DNA from: Dethiosulfatibacter sp.
GTDB lineage: Bacteria > Bacillota_A > Clostridia > Tissierellales > Dethiosulfatibacteraceae
Direction of reading: 5' to 3'
NCBI GenBank assembly: GCA_019084435.1
Contig: JAHRFV010000327.1
Location: 7,739 to 71,738 of the forward strand
Length of the DNA: 64,000 nucleotides
The position numbers were made by a program, and so were the translations under genes. Shown in pieces: positions 25,811-34,223 of this stretch. Positions within the stretch are counted from its first letter, which is position 1. Each line of letters starts with the position of its first letter. The notes below the pieces were generated by a model. The model saw only the letters and a list, made by a program, of their open reading frames with translations. It did not search any database and was not told where the DNA came from.

Positions 25811-27751
25811 CTAATCTTTTTTGTAGAAATTCGTTTCATAACCATCTGCCCTCATTAAGAGCCCTTTTGCCCAAGATGGGGTATGGCTCATTTGATTGCA
25901 GATGGCTTCTGTTGATGTTTCCATGTCAGCTTCGATGACAATTTCATCATGTACATGGATGACGATGTTGTAGTCCTTGAGTGCCTGCATGGAATAACAC
26001 AGAAGATCACGACTGGTTGCCTGGACGATGTTCTCCACAAACTTTGGGCCATAGCTATCTATGCGTTCCCATTTTTTTGTGCCACCAACGCCTTCATAAG
26101 TGATGCAGTCTGAACCAAACATATTTGTTCCAATGCGAGGTTTTACATAGGAGAGTCTTCTTCCAGAAGGGAGGGTGATAAAGAGCATTCCACTTTGAAA
26201 AGAAAACCGGATGCCATGTGTTTCAGTGACGGTCCGTTCTCTAACTGCTTTCATGGCAGCCTTATCTACGTCCCACCAAAGCCTGACTATGTTTGGGTTG
26301 GTGGTACGCCAAGCTGTAACCAGGGGTTGAAGTTCATCTTCATTAAGACCCATTTCCAGAGCACCCATGGCTTTAAGAGCACCAACAGATCCCCCATAAC
26401 CAAGGGCCAGTTCTGCAATCTTACCTTTTTGCCTTAAGTGGCCATTGACGCCATGTTTTTCAACAGGAACACCAAACATCTGAGAAGCAGAAGCACAATA
26501 GATATCACCACCAGATTCGAAAACTTGCTGACGCCATTTTTCTCCGGCAAGCCATGCAATAACTCTGGCTTCAATAGCAGAGAAGTCTGCAACGATGAAT
26601 TTGCGACCAGGGGTAGGAATGAAGGAGGTGCGGATAAGTTCAGAAAGAACCTCGGGTATAGAGTCATAAAGCATTTCTAAAGCTTCAAAATCGCCGTAGC
26701 GAACAAGGGCTCTTGCTTGTTCTAAATCGGGCAGATGATTTTGAGGAAGATTCTGAAGCTGAATAATTCTTCCTGCCCATCGTCCTGTTCGATTAGCACC
26801 ATAGAATTGAAACATTCCACGTGCACGACCATCGGCGCACACGGCGTTTTCCATGGCAGAGTATTTTTTGACGGAGGACTTGGCCAGTGATTGTCTTAGC
26901 TCCAATACTTCTTTAAGATCTGGTGGAGCAGTTTGGATGAGTTCTGAAACCACTTTTTTACCTAATGAGTCTGTTTCAAGTCCCTGGTCCGATAACCAGT
27001 TCTTCATCTGTGCTACGGAGTTAGGGTTATCAAGATCCGTTAGTCTTTTCATTTTTTGGAGCAGCTCTGAACGAGACCGAGTATCCATCTTTATTGCCTC
27101 ATTTACAAAAGGCATATCCAAAGAAACACCACGATCATTGATCTCCTGGTCAAGGTGGTATTCATTCCACACTTCTTCAGGCACGGGAAATTTTGATAGT
27201 TTTTCCTGGATGGCTATTTCAGCTTCGACATCACGAAGGTTGTATGACTTAAATTCAGACCATTTATCAGGAGCATGGATTGGTAGATTACGTAATCTAC
27301 CACCATTTGTGGCGGTTGGGTTACAGGGCTTGCAAAAGTATCTGATCAGGTCTTTTCCTTCTGATAATTTTTGCTTTTCAAGACCAAGGACAGCGCCACT
27401 ACCTTCAAGAGAAAGGGGTAAACCCATATAAGCAGACCAGACCATGGTGCATCGCCAGGATTCTGGACTGAGGTATTGACCATTAGGCAAGCCTAGCCAC
27501 TTAGATAAACAGATTCTTTCGAACTGGGCATTAAAGGCCCACTTAGTAATGGATGGATCAGTAAGGGCTGATTGTATTTCTTCAGGAAGTTTTTCACCAC
27601 TAGCAAGGTCGATCACCTCGATATCGCCACCATCTATGGAGTATCCAAAGAGCAGGATCTCAAAGTCAAATGATTCTATATAGCGGTAGACCCCGCTTTT
27701 GGCGAGGTCTACACTACTATAGCTTTCGATATCGATGCTTATTGTTCTCAA
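25811..27751 (-). CDS. Family A DNA polymerase with 3'-5' exonuclease domain
   Basis: The phage replicative polymerase, 646 residues. The N-terminal DnaQ-like exonuclease begins SIDIESYSSVDL. Polymerase motif A is VADFSAIEARVIAWLAG near residue 388, motif B is RQKGKIAELALGYGG near 442, and motif C is IHVHDEIVIEA near 598. The start codon is TTG 27751, nine bases after GAGG, overlapping the stop of the DUF2815 gene by four bases. Length is usual for clostridial siphophage polymerases. Confidence 0.96.
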   Translation of the reverse strand: MRTISIDIESYSSVDLAKSGVYRYIESFDFEILLFGYSIDGGDIEVIDLASGEKLPEEIQSALTDPSITKWAFNAQFERICLSKWLGLPNGQYLSPESWRCTMVWSAYMGLPLSLEGSGAVLGLEKQKLSEGKDLIRYFCKPCNPTATNGGRLRNLPIHAPDKWSEFKSYNLRDVEAEIAIQEKLSKFPVPEEVWNEYHLDQEINDRGVSLDMPFVNEAIKMDTRSRSELLQKMKRLTDLDNPNSVAQMKNWLSDQGLETDSLGKKVVSELIQTAPPDLKEVLELRQSLAKSSVKKYSAMENAVCADGRARGMFQFYGANRTGRWAGRIIQLQNLPQNHLPDLEQARALVRYGDFEALEMLYDSIPEVLSELIRTSFIPTPGRKFIVADFSAIEARVIAWLAGEKWRQQVFESGGDIYCASASQMFGVPVEKHGVNGHLRQKGKIAELALGYGGSVGALKAMGALEMGLNEDELQPLVTAWRTTNPNIVRLWWDVDKAAMKAVRERTVTETHGIRFSFQSGMLFITLPSGRRLSYVKPRIGTNMFGSDCITYEGVGGTKKWERIDSYGPKFVENIVQATSRDLLCYSMQALKDYNIVIHVHDEIVIEADMETSTEAICNQMSHTPSWAKGLLMRADGYETNFYKKD

Positions 27752-28326
27752 GACAGGAAATCCTCATCAAGGTCAGTGGCGAAATCGTCCTCAGCCCTGG
27801 ACTTTCCACCAAGAGGCTCGCCGTCTCTTATTTTCTGGAGGTTGTTTAGACCACAGGCGATTCCTCTGTTTCCGTTGCTATTGAAGGCATAGAAGTTGAT
27901 GCTTGCTCTACCGTAAACACCGCTGTAAACTTCGGAGCGAGTAAGGATAACATTTCTGTCAGCATCTACAATGCCTGGAGCAGTAGCAGAGTTGGCATTG
28001 ATGAAGTAGGCATTAGCATAGGCTGGATCATCAGGTCTTTCTAAATCTCCGTCTCTGAGAGGCGTTTTGATACTTGTAAGAGGCGGGATAGACTTACCGT
28101 TGCCTTTAAGCTTTGCTTCACCTTCATGGTAAGCAGCTTCAATGGCAGCTTTGACTTTTGTTACAGTGGCAGTATCTGATTTAGGAATGATGAGGGATAC
28201 CGAGAACTTTGGAGTGCCACCGTTGATGGACTTTGCTTCCCAGACATTGGCGTAAGACCAGCGAGTGTCAGGACCTGTGATAACCTTCATGGGATTGCTG
28301 TTTGATGTGTTTGTATTATTGGACAT
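27748..28326 (-). CDS. DUF2815 protein (probable single-stranded DNA-binding protein)
   Basis: A 192-residue protein starting at ATG 28326 after AAGGAGGAAAATTAT. VITGPDTRWSYANVWEAKSI and the C-terminal IACGLNNLQKIRDGEPLGG are hallmarks of DUF2815, a gp2.5-like OB-fold family predicted to coat single-stranded DNA. The acidic C-terminal tail (EDDFATDLDEDFLS) fits an SSB-like partner-binding tip. It is coupled to the polymerase gene. Confidence 0.9.
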   Translation of the reverse strand: MSNNTNTSNSNPMKVITGPDTRWSYANVWEAKSINGGTPKFSVSLIIPKSDTATVTKVKAAIEAAYHEGEAKLKGNGKSIPPLTSIKTPLRDGDLERPDDPAYANAYFINANSATAPGIVDADRNVILTRSEVYSGVYGRASINFYAFNSNGNRGIACGLNNLQKIRDGEPLGGKSRAEDDFATDLDEDFLS

Positions 28327-28339
28327 ATAATTTTCCTCC

Positions 28340-29461
28340 TTAAATTTCATTAAAATCGTGTTGTGCTGTATTAATTGGCGGACGTTTGTCACTCTCAGGA
28401 ACCAGTGTTGGTTTCCCTTGAGGCTTTTCAATGTAGCTTCCTAGAACTTCCTCAAATCGCTTCTTACCGATAAGTGAAGTCATGGCAGTAATGCCAAGAA
28501 GCTTTTGTTCAAATGGATCAAAGCCTTCTGCACTGACGGCTTTAGCAACCGAAGTTTCATCAGTGTATCTTCGATTGGAGCGTCCTTCGACCAGCTTCCA
28601 TCCGTTCCACTGCTTACCGCTTACCGCTGATTGCAGTGCGTAATCTTTGATATCGGATGCCCAAGAGATTAGACCATCCAATTTAGACAAGATGTCTTCG
28701 ACCTCGTAATCATCGAGTAGAGGTGGCATCTTGAAGTCGTATTTGGCCAGCTCCATGTTGTGCTCAGCTCTGGTACGGCATTCGTGCTTTGCTCTGCAAA
28801 ACCCACACCAATCACCACACTTGAAGTCCCCTTCACCAGCAAAGGCCAGCTCTGCAGTTGGTTTAAGAACTTCATTAGCCCATTGGTATAAGGATTCTTT
28901 AGATACTGTGTGGGTGGATATGTTGTTTCTACGAGGCTGATAGATAGTCATGGAAACCGTGTCGATGTCATAGATTCCATCGAAGATTTCTAGGGCACCT
29001 AGTGCATAGAGCTTCATCTGCGGATTGTCTTCGGATTCAACTAAAATTCCCTGTCCATGCTTGTAGTCGCATACGTGGATCTGGGAATTAGCGATGATTA
29101 AGCAATCTCCGGTCCCAAAGCCGCCTTCAACGTACTTAGAGAAGTTCAGCCTTTGCTCTATCAGAACAACTGGGTCGGTGCATTTATCTTTTGCAGCTTC
29201 TACCAGTTCAAGAATGTAAGCAGCATAGCCGTTCGCACACTCTTCCATCTCTTCACTAAAGTAGGTGAGATTCTCTGTTGGGTCCTTGGCAGGGTGTCCA
29301 AGAGCAACTTTTAATTTGTACTCACATAGGGTATGAGCATCGGTGCCTTCAGCAGCGTAGCTACTTCCTTTGTCTTCATAAGACTCACTGAGCCTGACAG
29401 AAGGAGGACAATTTAACCACCTATGAGATGAAGAGGCTGAAAGAAGTGCATGCTTACCCAT
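28340..29461 (-). CDS. DUF2800 protein (RecB/Cas4-like nuclease fold)
   Basis: A 373-residue protein. LSASSSHRWLNCPPSVRLSE opens it. The nuclease core has VLIEQRLNFSKYV, GTGDCLIIANSQIHVCDYKH (catalytic D and DxK) and QPRRNNIST. Four cysteines (CGDWCGFCRAKHEC) form a Cas4/AddB-like iron-sulfur or zinc cluster. It probably acts in phage recombination or end processing beside the SSB and polymerase. Start ATG 29461 is chosen for the GAGG nine bases upstream. Confidence 0.9.
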   Translation of the reverse strand: MGKHALLSASSSHRWLNCPPSVRLSESYEDKGSSYAAEGTDAHTLCEYKLKVALGHPAKDPTENLTYFSEEMEECANGYAAYILELVEAAKDKCTDPVVLIEQRLNFSKYVEGGFGTGDCLIIANSQIHVCDYKHGQGILVESEDNPQMKLYALGALEIFDGIYDIDTVSMTIYQPRRNNISTHTVSKESLYQWANEVLKPTAELAFAGEGDFKCGDWCGFCRAKHECRTRAEHNMELAKYDFKMPPLLDDYEVEDILSKLDGLISWASDIKDYALQSAVSGKQWNGWKLVEGRSNRRYTDETSVAKAVSAEGFDPFEQKLLGITAMTSLIGKKRFEEVLGSYIEKPQGKPTLVPESDKRPPINTAQHDFNEI

Positions 29462-29765
29462 TTCCAAGTACCTCAGCTTCTGCTAGGAGTGCTGGATAAT
29501 CTGAAGAATTAATTTCTGATAGCTTATCAGCGCCATACTTTTGAAGTAGCTCACGAATTATTGCTGTATGGCCATCTCGACTTTTTTCAGCTAGAACTGC
29601 TCTAACTTCTTCCAGCGTTATGGCCTTTTCTTCTGGAGCAGGTGTTTCTGGTGGTTCATCGCTACTACTGAACATGCTGGAAAGAGACTGAGATATGTCT
29701 ATCAGCGTTTCACCACATTGGTTCAGCTCTTTCACTAATAGAGAGAGTTCACTCATTTTGCCCAT
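29454..29765 (-). CDS. Small conserved phage protein (often mislabelled Rrp5)
   Basis: A 103-residue acidic helical protein starting MGKMSELSLLVKELNQCGE from ATG 29765 after AAAGGAGGAAAACCAG. The C-terminal ITLEEVRAVLAEKSRDGHTA and LLQKYGADKLSEIN resemble a small helix-extended-loop DNA-binding domain found in many clostridial phage proteins of this position. Function is unknown. It overlaps DUF2800 by eight bases. Confidence 0.75.
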   Translation of the reverse strand: MGKMSELSLLVKELNQCGETLIDISQSLSSMFSSSDEPPETPAPEEKAITLEEVRAVLAEKSRDGHTAIIRELLQKYGADKLSEINSSDYPALLAEAEVLGNG

Positions 29766-29925
29766 CTGGTTTTCCTCCTTTTTCTTTCTCTTGCTGCGAT
29801 AGCGTTGTAAGCTTCTTAGCAAGGCGTTTTGACACTACGCTGATGGCGGTAAGAACATCGGCCAGCTCTTCATCCATTTCAGGATCGCGAATCTGAGTGT
29901 CAGTTTGGTTTGCTTGATTCTGCAT
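29749..29925 (-). CDS. Small early phage protein, 58 residues
   Basis: An open frame from ATG 29925, preceded by TGGAGGTTCAACA, to TGA 29749. It overlaps the next gene by 17 bases. The product starts MQNQANQTDTQIRDPEMDE and continues ELADVLTAISVVSKRLAKK, a short helical protein typical of the start of phage replication operons. Start signal, codon use and overlap support it as real. Confidence 0.65.
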   Translation of the reverse strand: MQNQANQTDTQIRDPEMDEELADVLTAISVVSKRLAKKLTTLSQQEKEKGGKPDGQNE

Positions 29926-29934
29926 TGTTGAACC

Positions 29935-30000
29935 TCCATTCCGAGGGCTGTTTTGTTCCCCTCAACCTTCACAGGACAGAAGTGAGAAGTTTGAGTAATG
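29935..30000 (-). repeat. Intercistronic structured element, copy B
   Basis: On the minus strand ATTACTC, 13 bases and CTGTCCTGTG are followed by a GAGGG...CCCTC hairpin and GAATGGAGG. The order and spacing match copy A, while the hairpin sequence differs and still pairs. Confidence 0.5.
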
Positions 30001-30024
30001 ACCTTGAAAAATAGTTTTTATGAT

Positions 30025-30069
30025 GCCCTCTGACATCCACAGGACACCAGAGGGCGTTTTGAGTAATGA
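30025..30069 (-). repeat. Intercistronic structured element, copy C
   Basis: ATTACTC, 13 bases and GTGTCCTGTG on the minus strand, directly after the stop of the activator gene. Here GCCCTCTG and CAGAGGGC enclose the conserved TGTCCTGTG in one eight-base hairpin. Copies C and B lie in tandem. Confidence 0.5.
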
Positions 30070-30070
30070 A

Positions 30071-30619
30071 TTACATCCAGTCTTTTAAGGCTTCTCTTAG
30101 TTGGGCAAAAATCTTGAGTTTGCGATTGTTGACGGTCTTCTGAACGCAACCGATACGTTCAGCAATTTCACGTTCAGGCATTCCTAAACTATAGAGCTCA
30201 GCAATGCGGCGGTTTTCTGGGTCGAGCTCATCTAGTGCAGCGAAGAGATCTTCTAATAGGAACTTGTCCTCAATTAGCTCAGTAACGCTTACTGAACTAG
30301 GTACGTCGAATCCATCATCACTGAATTTGTCCAATGACAGGACACTGCCTGTCCGATCAATTAGTGGTAAACCTTTTTCAGCACGTTCCAGATCACATTC
30401 ACGGCAATTTCGAGTACATCTCTTTGTACCACCCTTGCCATCACTGATAATGCAGCGCTTCTCGCGTTCTTGACGTTTTTTCTCCGCCCATAGGGGCTGT
30501 TTGTAGGCCCGATAAACTTCCTCTGTGACTTCAATGACTTGATCTTCAATGGTTAGATGCCATGCTCCATCGTAGAAATCTTTGTTCTTTGGTTGGCTTT
30601 GGTTTGTACTGTTTTCCAT
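30071..30619 (-). CDS. Sigma-70 region 4-like phage transcription activator
   Basis: A 182-residue protein with a C-terminal helix-turn-helix: LDPENRRIAELYSLGMPERE followed by IAERIGCVQKTVNNRKLKI, the sigma region 4 pattern. A cysteine cluster (RCTRNCRECDLERAEKG) lies at the centre, as in a group of clostridial phage sigma-like proteins. It is the first gene of the minus-strand operon, so it probably controls phage gene expression. Start ATG 30619 follows AAAGGAGGAAATCAA. Confidence 0.88.
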   Translation of the reverse strand: MENSTNQSQPKNKDFYDGAWHLTIEDQVIEVTEEVYRAYKQPLWAEKKRQEREKRCIISDGKGGTKRCTRNCRECDLERAEKGLPLIDRTGSVLSLDKFSDDGFDVPSSVSVTELIEDKFLLEDLFAALDELDPENRRIAELYSLGMPEREIAERIGCVQKTVNNRKLKIFAQLREALKDWM

Positions 30620-30704
30620 TTGATTTCCTCCTTTGATTGACAATTGAAAATAATTTGTGTTAAGATGAATTAATAGGAATTAGTAGGAACTGCTCTTATT
30701 TCAA

Positions 30705-30744
30705 AATAAAAAAAAGCCGATACCAGAACTCCTGGCATCAGCTT
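30705..30744 (-). terminator. Orphan minus-strand terminator at the prophage/defence boundary
   Basis: On the minus strand AAGCTGATGCCAG pairs with CTGGTATCGGCTT (two mismatches) and is followed by eight T. No minus-strand gene now lies upstream of it in the window, so it appears to be left from a gene that was removed or replaced. Confidence 0.75.
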
Positions 30745-30797
30745 ACTTTCATAGGGATTTGCTTCGAAATTGAGCGGAATATACTTCTCATTTGCAG

Positions 30798-30827
30798 TGA
30801 GTTGCATTCACTTGCTTATGAGTTGCA
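30798..30827 (+). promoter_or_regulatory. Direct repeat upstream of the NACHT gene
   Basis: TGAGTTGCA occurs twice (30798-30806 and 30819-30827) with a 21-base period, about two helical turns, directly before the ribosome site. The arrangement suits a regulator site. No convincing -35/-10 pair is seen. Confidence 0.3.
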
Positions 30828-30840
30828 AGGGAGAAAAATT

Positions 30841-33465
30841 ATGACAAGACTGTGTTTTGGGACATTTGCACAGGTTCTTCGATTGTGCAAAATAGAAAGT
30901 GTTTTTGGTTATGTACTTTTGGGGACGATGACACGGACTGTAGATCCGACTTGCCAATACATACACCAAAATAATGCATCAGCAGTATCACGACTCTTTA
31001 GCTGTACGGGGAATCTTTCGAACGGTAATATCAGTGATAGTGGAAGCGGTACGGTAAAGAATAATGGTGAAAGCCTCAGCAATGTTATCAATGCTTCCCA
31101 AAAAGCTGATAAAGATGAAGTAGTGCAGAGGTTTAGAGAGGATGTAATTCCTTTACTAGATGAAGACAAAAAAGAGCTAATCGTTCTTGCGTTGCTTGAT
31201 ATCATTGAAAGAGATAGTGTGCTTGATGGTGACAAGAAACTGAGTTTTGAAAAATATATAGGACAAACAAAAAACGCCCTGCTTTCACAGGGCGATTTTG
31301 CGTTGGATGATTTTCTAACTGGGATATTTCTTTATACTGTTGCTGCGGGTGTTAAAAACACTGTAGGTAAGGAAACTGTCAAGGGATTGACACTCCAGTA
31401 TATAAGTGAATTAAAGAATACAAGAGAAATTAAAGTAGTAGATACAACATATGAGGAGGCCATAATAGAATCAGATAATACTCCAATTGATTTCGAACAG
31501 GATGTTTCATCTGACTTAATAGAAGAAATTGATTCATTCATAAATGTGGCCAATTTTGAAGAGTATCTAAAAAATGTTAGCAATAGGTATTCTAAAATTA
31601 AGACGCTGCTTTATGACAAGACCCCTAGGGAATTCTATAGCTTCTATGTTTGTAATGACCTTAAAAACGATGAAGCAATTATCAACAATTTAACTGCAGA
31701 AAAGTTATGTTCTATTTCGCGTTTCTCTATTGTTACTGGTATTGGTGGATTAGGGAAATCAATGATGATGCGACATTTGTTACTTAATGCAGTTATTAAC
31801 TTTGATAAATTAAAGCTTTTTCCTATTTTGGTTCCGCTTAAGGATTATGGCGAAAGTGAAATGGATGTATTTGAGTATGTTTTTTTATCCGCTCAACAAT
31901 TTGATGAGAACTTAACACGAGAGAAGTATACAGCAATTCTTAAAAATGGATCAGGTTTAATACTTTTAGATGGACTGGATGAAGTAAGAACAGCAGCTTT
32001 TTCAAAATTCTCTCAAGAAGTGGAACGTTTTACAAATGCATATCCTCAGAATTATTATGTAATTTCGTCCCGTCCATCATCAAAACTCGTTGCACTAAAT
32101 AAGTTTAATGAGTTAGAATTACAACCTTTCAATAAATCACAAGCTTTAAAGATGATTGATAATTTTCAGTTCAGTTCAGATGAGCTTAGGATCAAAGAGT
32201 CTTTTCGGAGCCGTCTTGACATGGAGTTATGGTGGAGTCACCAAGAGTTTGCGGGAAACCCATTATTACTTACCATCATGTTAATGACGTACGAAGAATA
32301 TGCTGAAATACCATCTAAGATTCACAAGTTTTATAATATGGCATTTGAAACACTTGCTAAAAAGCACGACGATACTAAACTACTTGATCGTGAATTTAAG
32401 TCTGGCCTATCGAAGGACAAAATTGCTCATTATTTTGCTAAGATTTGTTTCCTATCTTATAAAGATGAAAAAGTAGAATTTACTGAAAGTGAGTTCAGTA
32501 GTTATTTTGAACGCTGTTTTAGAAACTCCCCACAGGAAACTACTGCACTCGATTTTTTGCATGATTTAAATGCTAATCTTTGTTTGCTGCTTAAAGAAGG
32601 AGAAAAATATCATTTTGTGCATCGGTCGTTTCAAGAGTATTTTTGTGCTTTGAACTTTAAGGCTGGATTTGAAAGAGTGTCTACAGATAGAAAAAGAACT
32701 ATGTCCTCAGGCCTATTAAGTTTTTTTGACGGTCCACGTGATACACGTAGTGAAAATGTACTTGAAATGCTCTATGATATGATCCCAGAGAAGGTGGAGG
32801 AATATATTATCATTCCGAAGTTAGAACAGATACTAGGTAATGATAGTATGGATGACAATGTCGGATACTGGAATATTATTGAAAGAGCGTTCGGAAATCT
32901 CAAATGCTGGTATGAATATCATGAAAATATTGAATATGATGAAGAAGAAAATGTAGAAATTGATGAGTCATATTATGATTTCGCATTGGGAGTTGATGGA
33001 CATATAGACTCTACAGTTTTGCGGTTTGTTTTATTTAACCTTTTAAGGCTGTATGAGGACGAAGACTTGGATGATACTTATTATGATAACGAGGAGATAA
33101 TGGAGAAAGTACCTATAATCGTTGACGAAATTGAAAGTGTTATTCTGGAAGAAAAAGACAAATGTACAATGATTGATGATACTGAAAGTAACTATATAGT
33201 AGTTGAATACTCAGCATTCACTGAGCTTATCAAGAGAAATGGGATAGGGGCATACGACTATGATAAAAACTCTGGAGAACATGAGTTTTGGTTGACTCTT
33301 GAAGATATACGTAAAGATATCGAAAAATATTCAGCCTTGCAGAGTGTAATAGAAAGTAAGGATTTCAGTTTGCGGAAAGTCTGTTTTGCGTTACAAGATT
33401 ATCTTAATATATTAAAAACTAGACAAGAAGAAATTGATGAAGAATGGGCAGAAGATTTCATTTGA
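30841..33465 (+). CDS. NACHT-domain STAND NTPase, probable antiphage defence protein
   Basis: An 874-residue protein. The N-terminal 200 residues (MTRLCFGTFAQVLRLC, then LGTMTRTVDPTCQYI and VIPLLDEDKKELIVLALLDI) form a module I recall from other Firmicutes defence-type proteins. The NACHT ATPase has Walker A GIGGLGKSMMMRH near 300, Walker B LILLDGLDEV near 373 and YYVISSRPSSK as sensor 1. FVHRSFQEYFCALNF near 600 is the winged-helix end of NACHT modules. The C-terminus is highly acidic and helical. Bacterial NACHT proteins (bNACHT, Avs-like) sense phage and abort infection. Start ATG 30841 follows AAGGGAG. It leads the plus-strand island. Confidence 0.88.
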   Translation: MTRLCFGTFAQVLRLCKIESVFGYVLLGTMTRTVDPTCQYIHQNNASAVSRLFSCTGNLSNGNISDSGSGTVKNNGESLSNVINASQKADKDEVVQRFREDVIPLLDEDKKELIVLALLDIIERDSVLDGDKKLSFEKYIGQTKNALLSQGDFALDDFLTGIFLYTVAAGVKNTVGKETVKGLTLQYISELKNTREIKVVDTTYEEAIIESDNTPIDFEQDVSSDLIEEIDSFINVANFEEYLKNVSNRYSKIKTLLYDKTPREFYSFYVCNDLKNDEAIINNLTAEKLCSISRFSIVTGIGGLGKSMMMRHLLLNAVINFDKLKLFPILVPLKDYGESEMDVFEYVFLSAQQFDENLTREKYTAILKNGSGLILLDGLDEVRTAAFSKFSQEVERFTNAYPQNYYVISSRPSSKLVALNKFNELELQPFNKSQALKMIDNFQFSSDELRIKESFRSRLDMELWWSHQEFAGNPLLLTIMLMTYEEYAEIPSKIHKFYNMAFETLAKKHDDTKLLDREFKSGLSKDKIAHYFAKICFLSYKDEKVEFTESEFSSYFERCFRNSPQETTALDFLHDLNANLCLLLKEGEKYHFVHRSFQEYFCALNFKAGFERVSTDRKRTMSSGLLSFFDGPRDTRSENVLEMLYDMIPEKVEEYIIIPKLEQILGNDSMDDNVGYWNIIERAFGNLKCWYEYHENIEYDEEENVEIDESYYDFALGVDGHIDSTVLRFVLFNLLRLYEDEDLDDTYYDNEEIMEKVPIIVDEIESVILEEKDKCTMIDDTESNYIVVEYSAFTELIKRNGIGAYDYDKNSGEHEFWLTLEDIRKDIEKYSALQSVIESKDFSLRKVCFALQDYLNILKTRQEEIDEEWAEDFI

Positions 33466-33522
33466 TGCAATAAGATAGCTAAAATCCATAATATGCTACC
33501 GGTTATATGAGGAGGAACAAAA

Positions 33523-33714
33523 ATGAGTAACGAGCCAGAAAAATGGTCAAGTCTTGAAGAAATTGCTGACCACCTTGGAGTAAGTAAAGATACTATCCGT
33601 AATTGGATAAAAAAAGAGGTAATTCCTTACCGCAAAGTTGGTAAACAATATAAGTTTAAGATTTCTGAGATTGATTCTTGGGTTGAAAGTGGGAAAAGCG
33701 CAGAAATAGACTAA
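33523..33714 (+). CDS. Excisionase-type (HTH_17) DNA-binding protein
   Basis: A 63-residue MerR/excisionase-like helix-turn-helix protein: WSSLEEIADHLGVSKDTIRN then WIKKEVIPYRKVGKQYKF. GAGGAGG lies upstream. Free-standing proteins of this kind accompany methylases and other defence genes, where their role as regulator or recruitment factor is unclear. An excisionase role is less likely since no integrase is seen nearby. Confidence 0.85.
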   Translation: MSNEPEKWSSLEEIADHLGVSKDTIRNWIKKEVIPYRKVGKQYKFKISEIDSWVESGKSAEID

Positions 33715-33889
33715 GATAAATATTGAAATTTTAAGGGAAACATTATTACACAGTATGTAGTCAAGTTCGCAAAGTACAATGACTTTAAAATGGGAATCAC
33801 GATTTTGTAGCTATACAACTTAACTAGCGATATTAACACTACTGGTTTTTCAAGATAAGACGTAGAGAATTCCTGCATATTCAGAGTAA

Positions 33890-33922
33890 TTTCTTGCTAA
33901 CTAAACAAGAAAGAGATATAAT
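33890..33922 (+). promoter_or_regulatory. Promoter with palindromic operator before the controller-like gene
   Basis: TTGCTA (33894-33899), exactly 17 bases and a perfect TATAAT (33917-33922) form a sigma-A promoter. The inverted repeat TTTCTTG-N9-CAAGAAA (33890-33912) spans the -35 box and the spacer, as expected for an autoregulated small HTH protein. Confidence 0.65.
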
Positions 33923-33979
33923 ATCTTATGTCTTCATTTTTTAGTCTTATATATTAAGTAAGGAGAGAGGTGACTTTCG

Positions 33980-34198
33980 ATGGCTGTTAGTTATAAGAAG
34001 TTGTGGAAAATTTTAATTGATAAAGACATGAAAAAAACTGATTTACAAAAAGAATCAGGAGTAAGTTGGTCATCAATCACAAAACTTTCTAAAGGTGAAA
34101 CAGTAAGTATGGATGTATTAATGAAGGTGTGCAAGTCTTTAAATTGTGATATTGGAGATATTGTAGAATTTATTGAAGATGAAAAAATGACCCAATAA
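33980..34198 (+). CDS. Small XRE-family regulator, candidate controller protein
   Basis: A 72-residue Cro/CI helix-turn-helix protein: LQKESGVSWSSITKLSKGE followed by SMDVLMKVCKSLNCDIGDI, the YozG-like subgroup. Size and position directly before two DNA methyltransferases match controller (C) proteins of restriction-modification systems, which delay restriction until methylation is complete. Its own promoter carries an inverted repeat. A plain repressor role is also possible. Ribosome site GGAGAGAGG. Confidence 0.85.
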   Translation: MAVSYKKLWKILIDKDMKKTDLQKESGVSWSSITKLSKGETVSMDVLMKVCKSLNCDIGDIVEFIEDEKMTQ

Positions 34199-34223
34199 TT
34201 ATATATGCAGAAAAGGTGATAAA

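Noticed and set aside
26853..27431. 192-codon plus-strand open frame
   Set aside because: It lies wholly within the DNA polymerase gene on the opposite strand, has no ribosome site, and its product is Ser/Phe-rich low-quality sequence.
33523..33714. Excisionase of an integrative element
   Set aside because: The fold is compatible, but no integrase, relaxase or att-like repeat is visible near it, and such HTH proteins are common beside defence genes.
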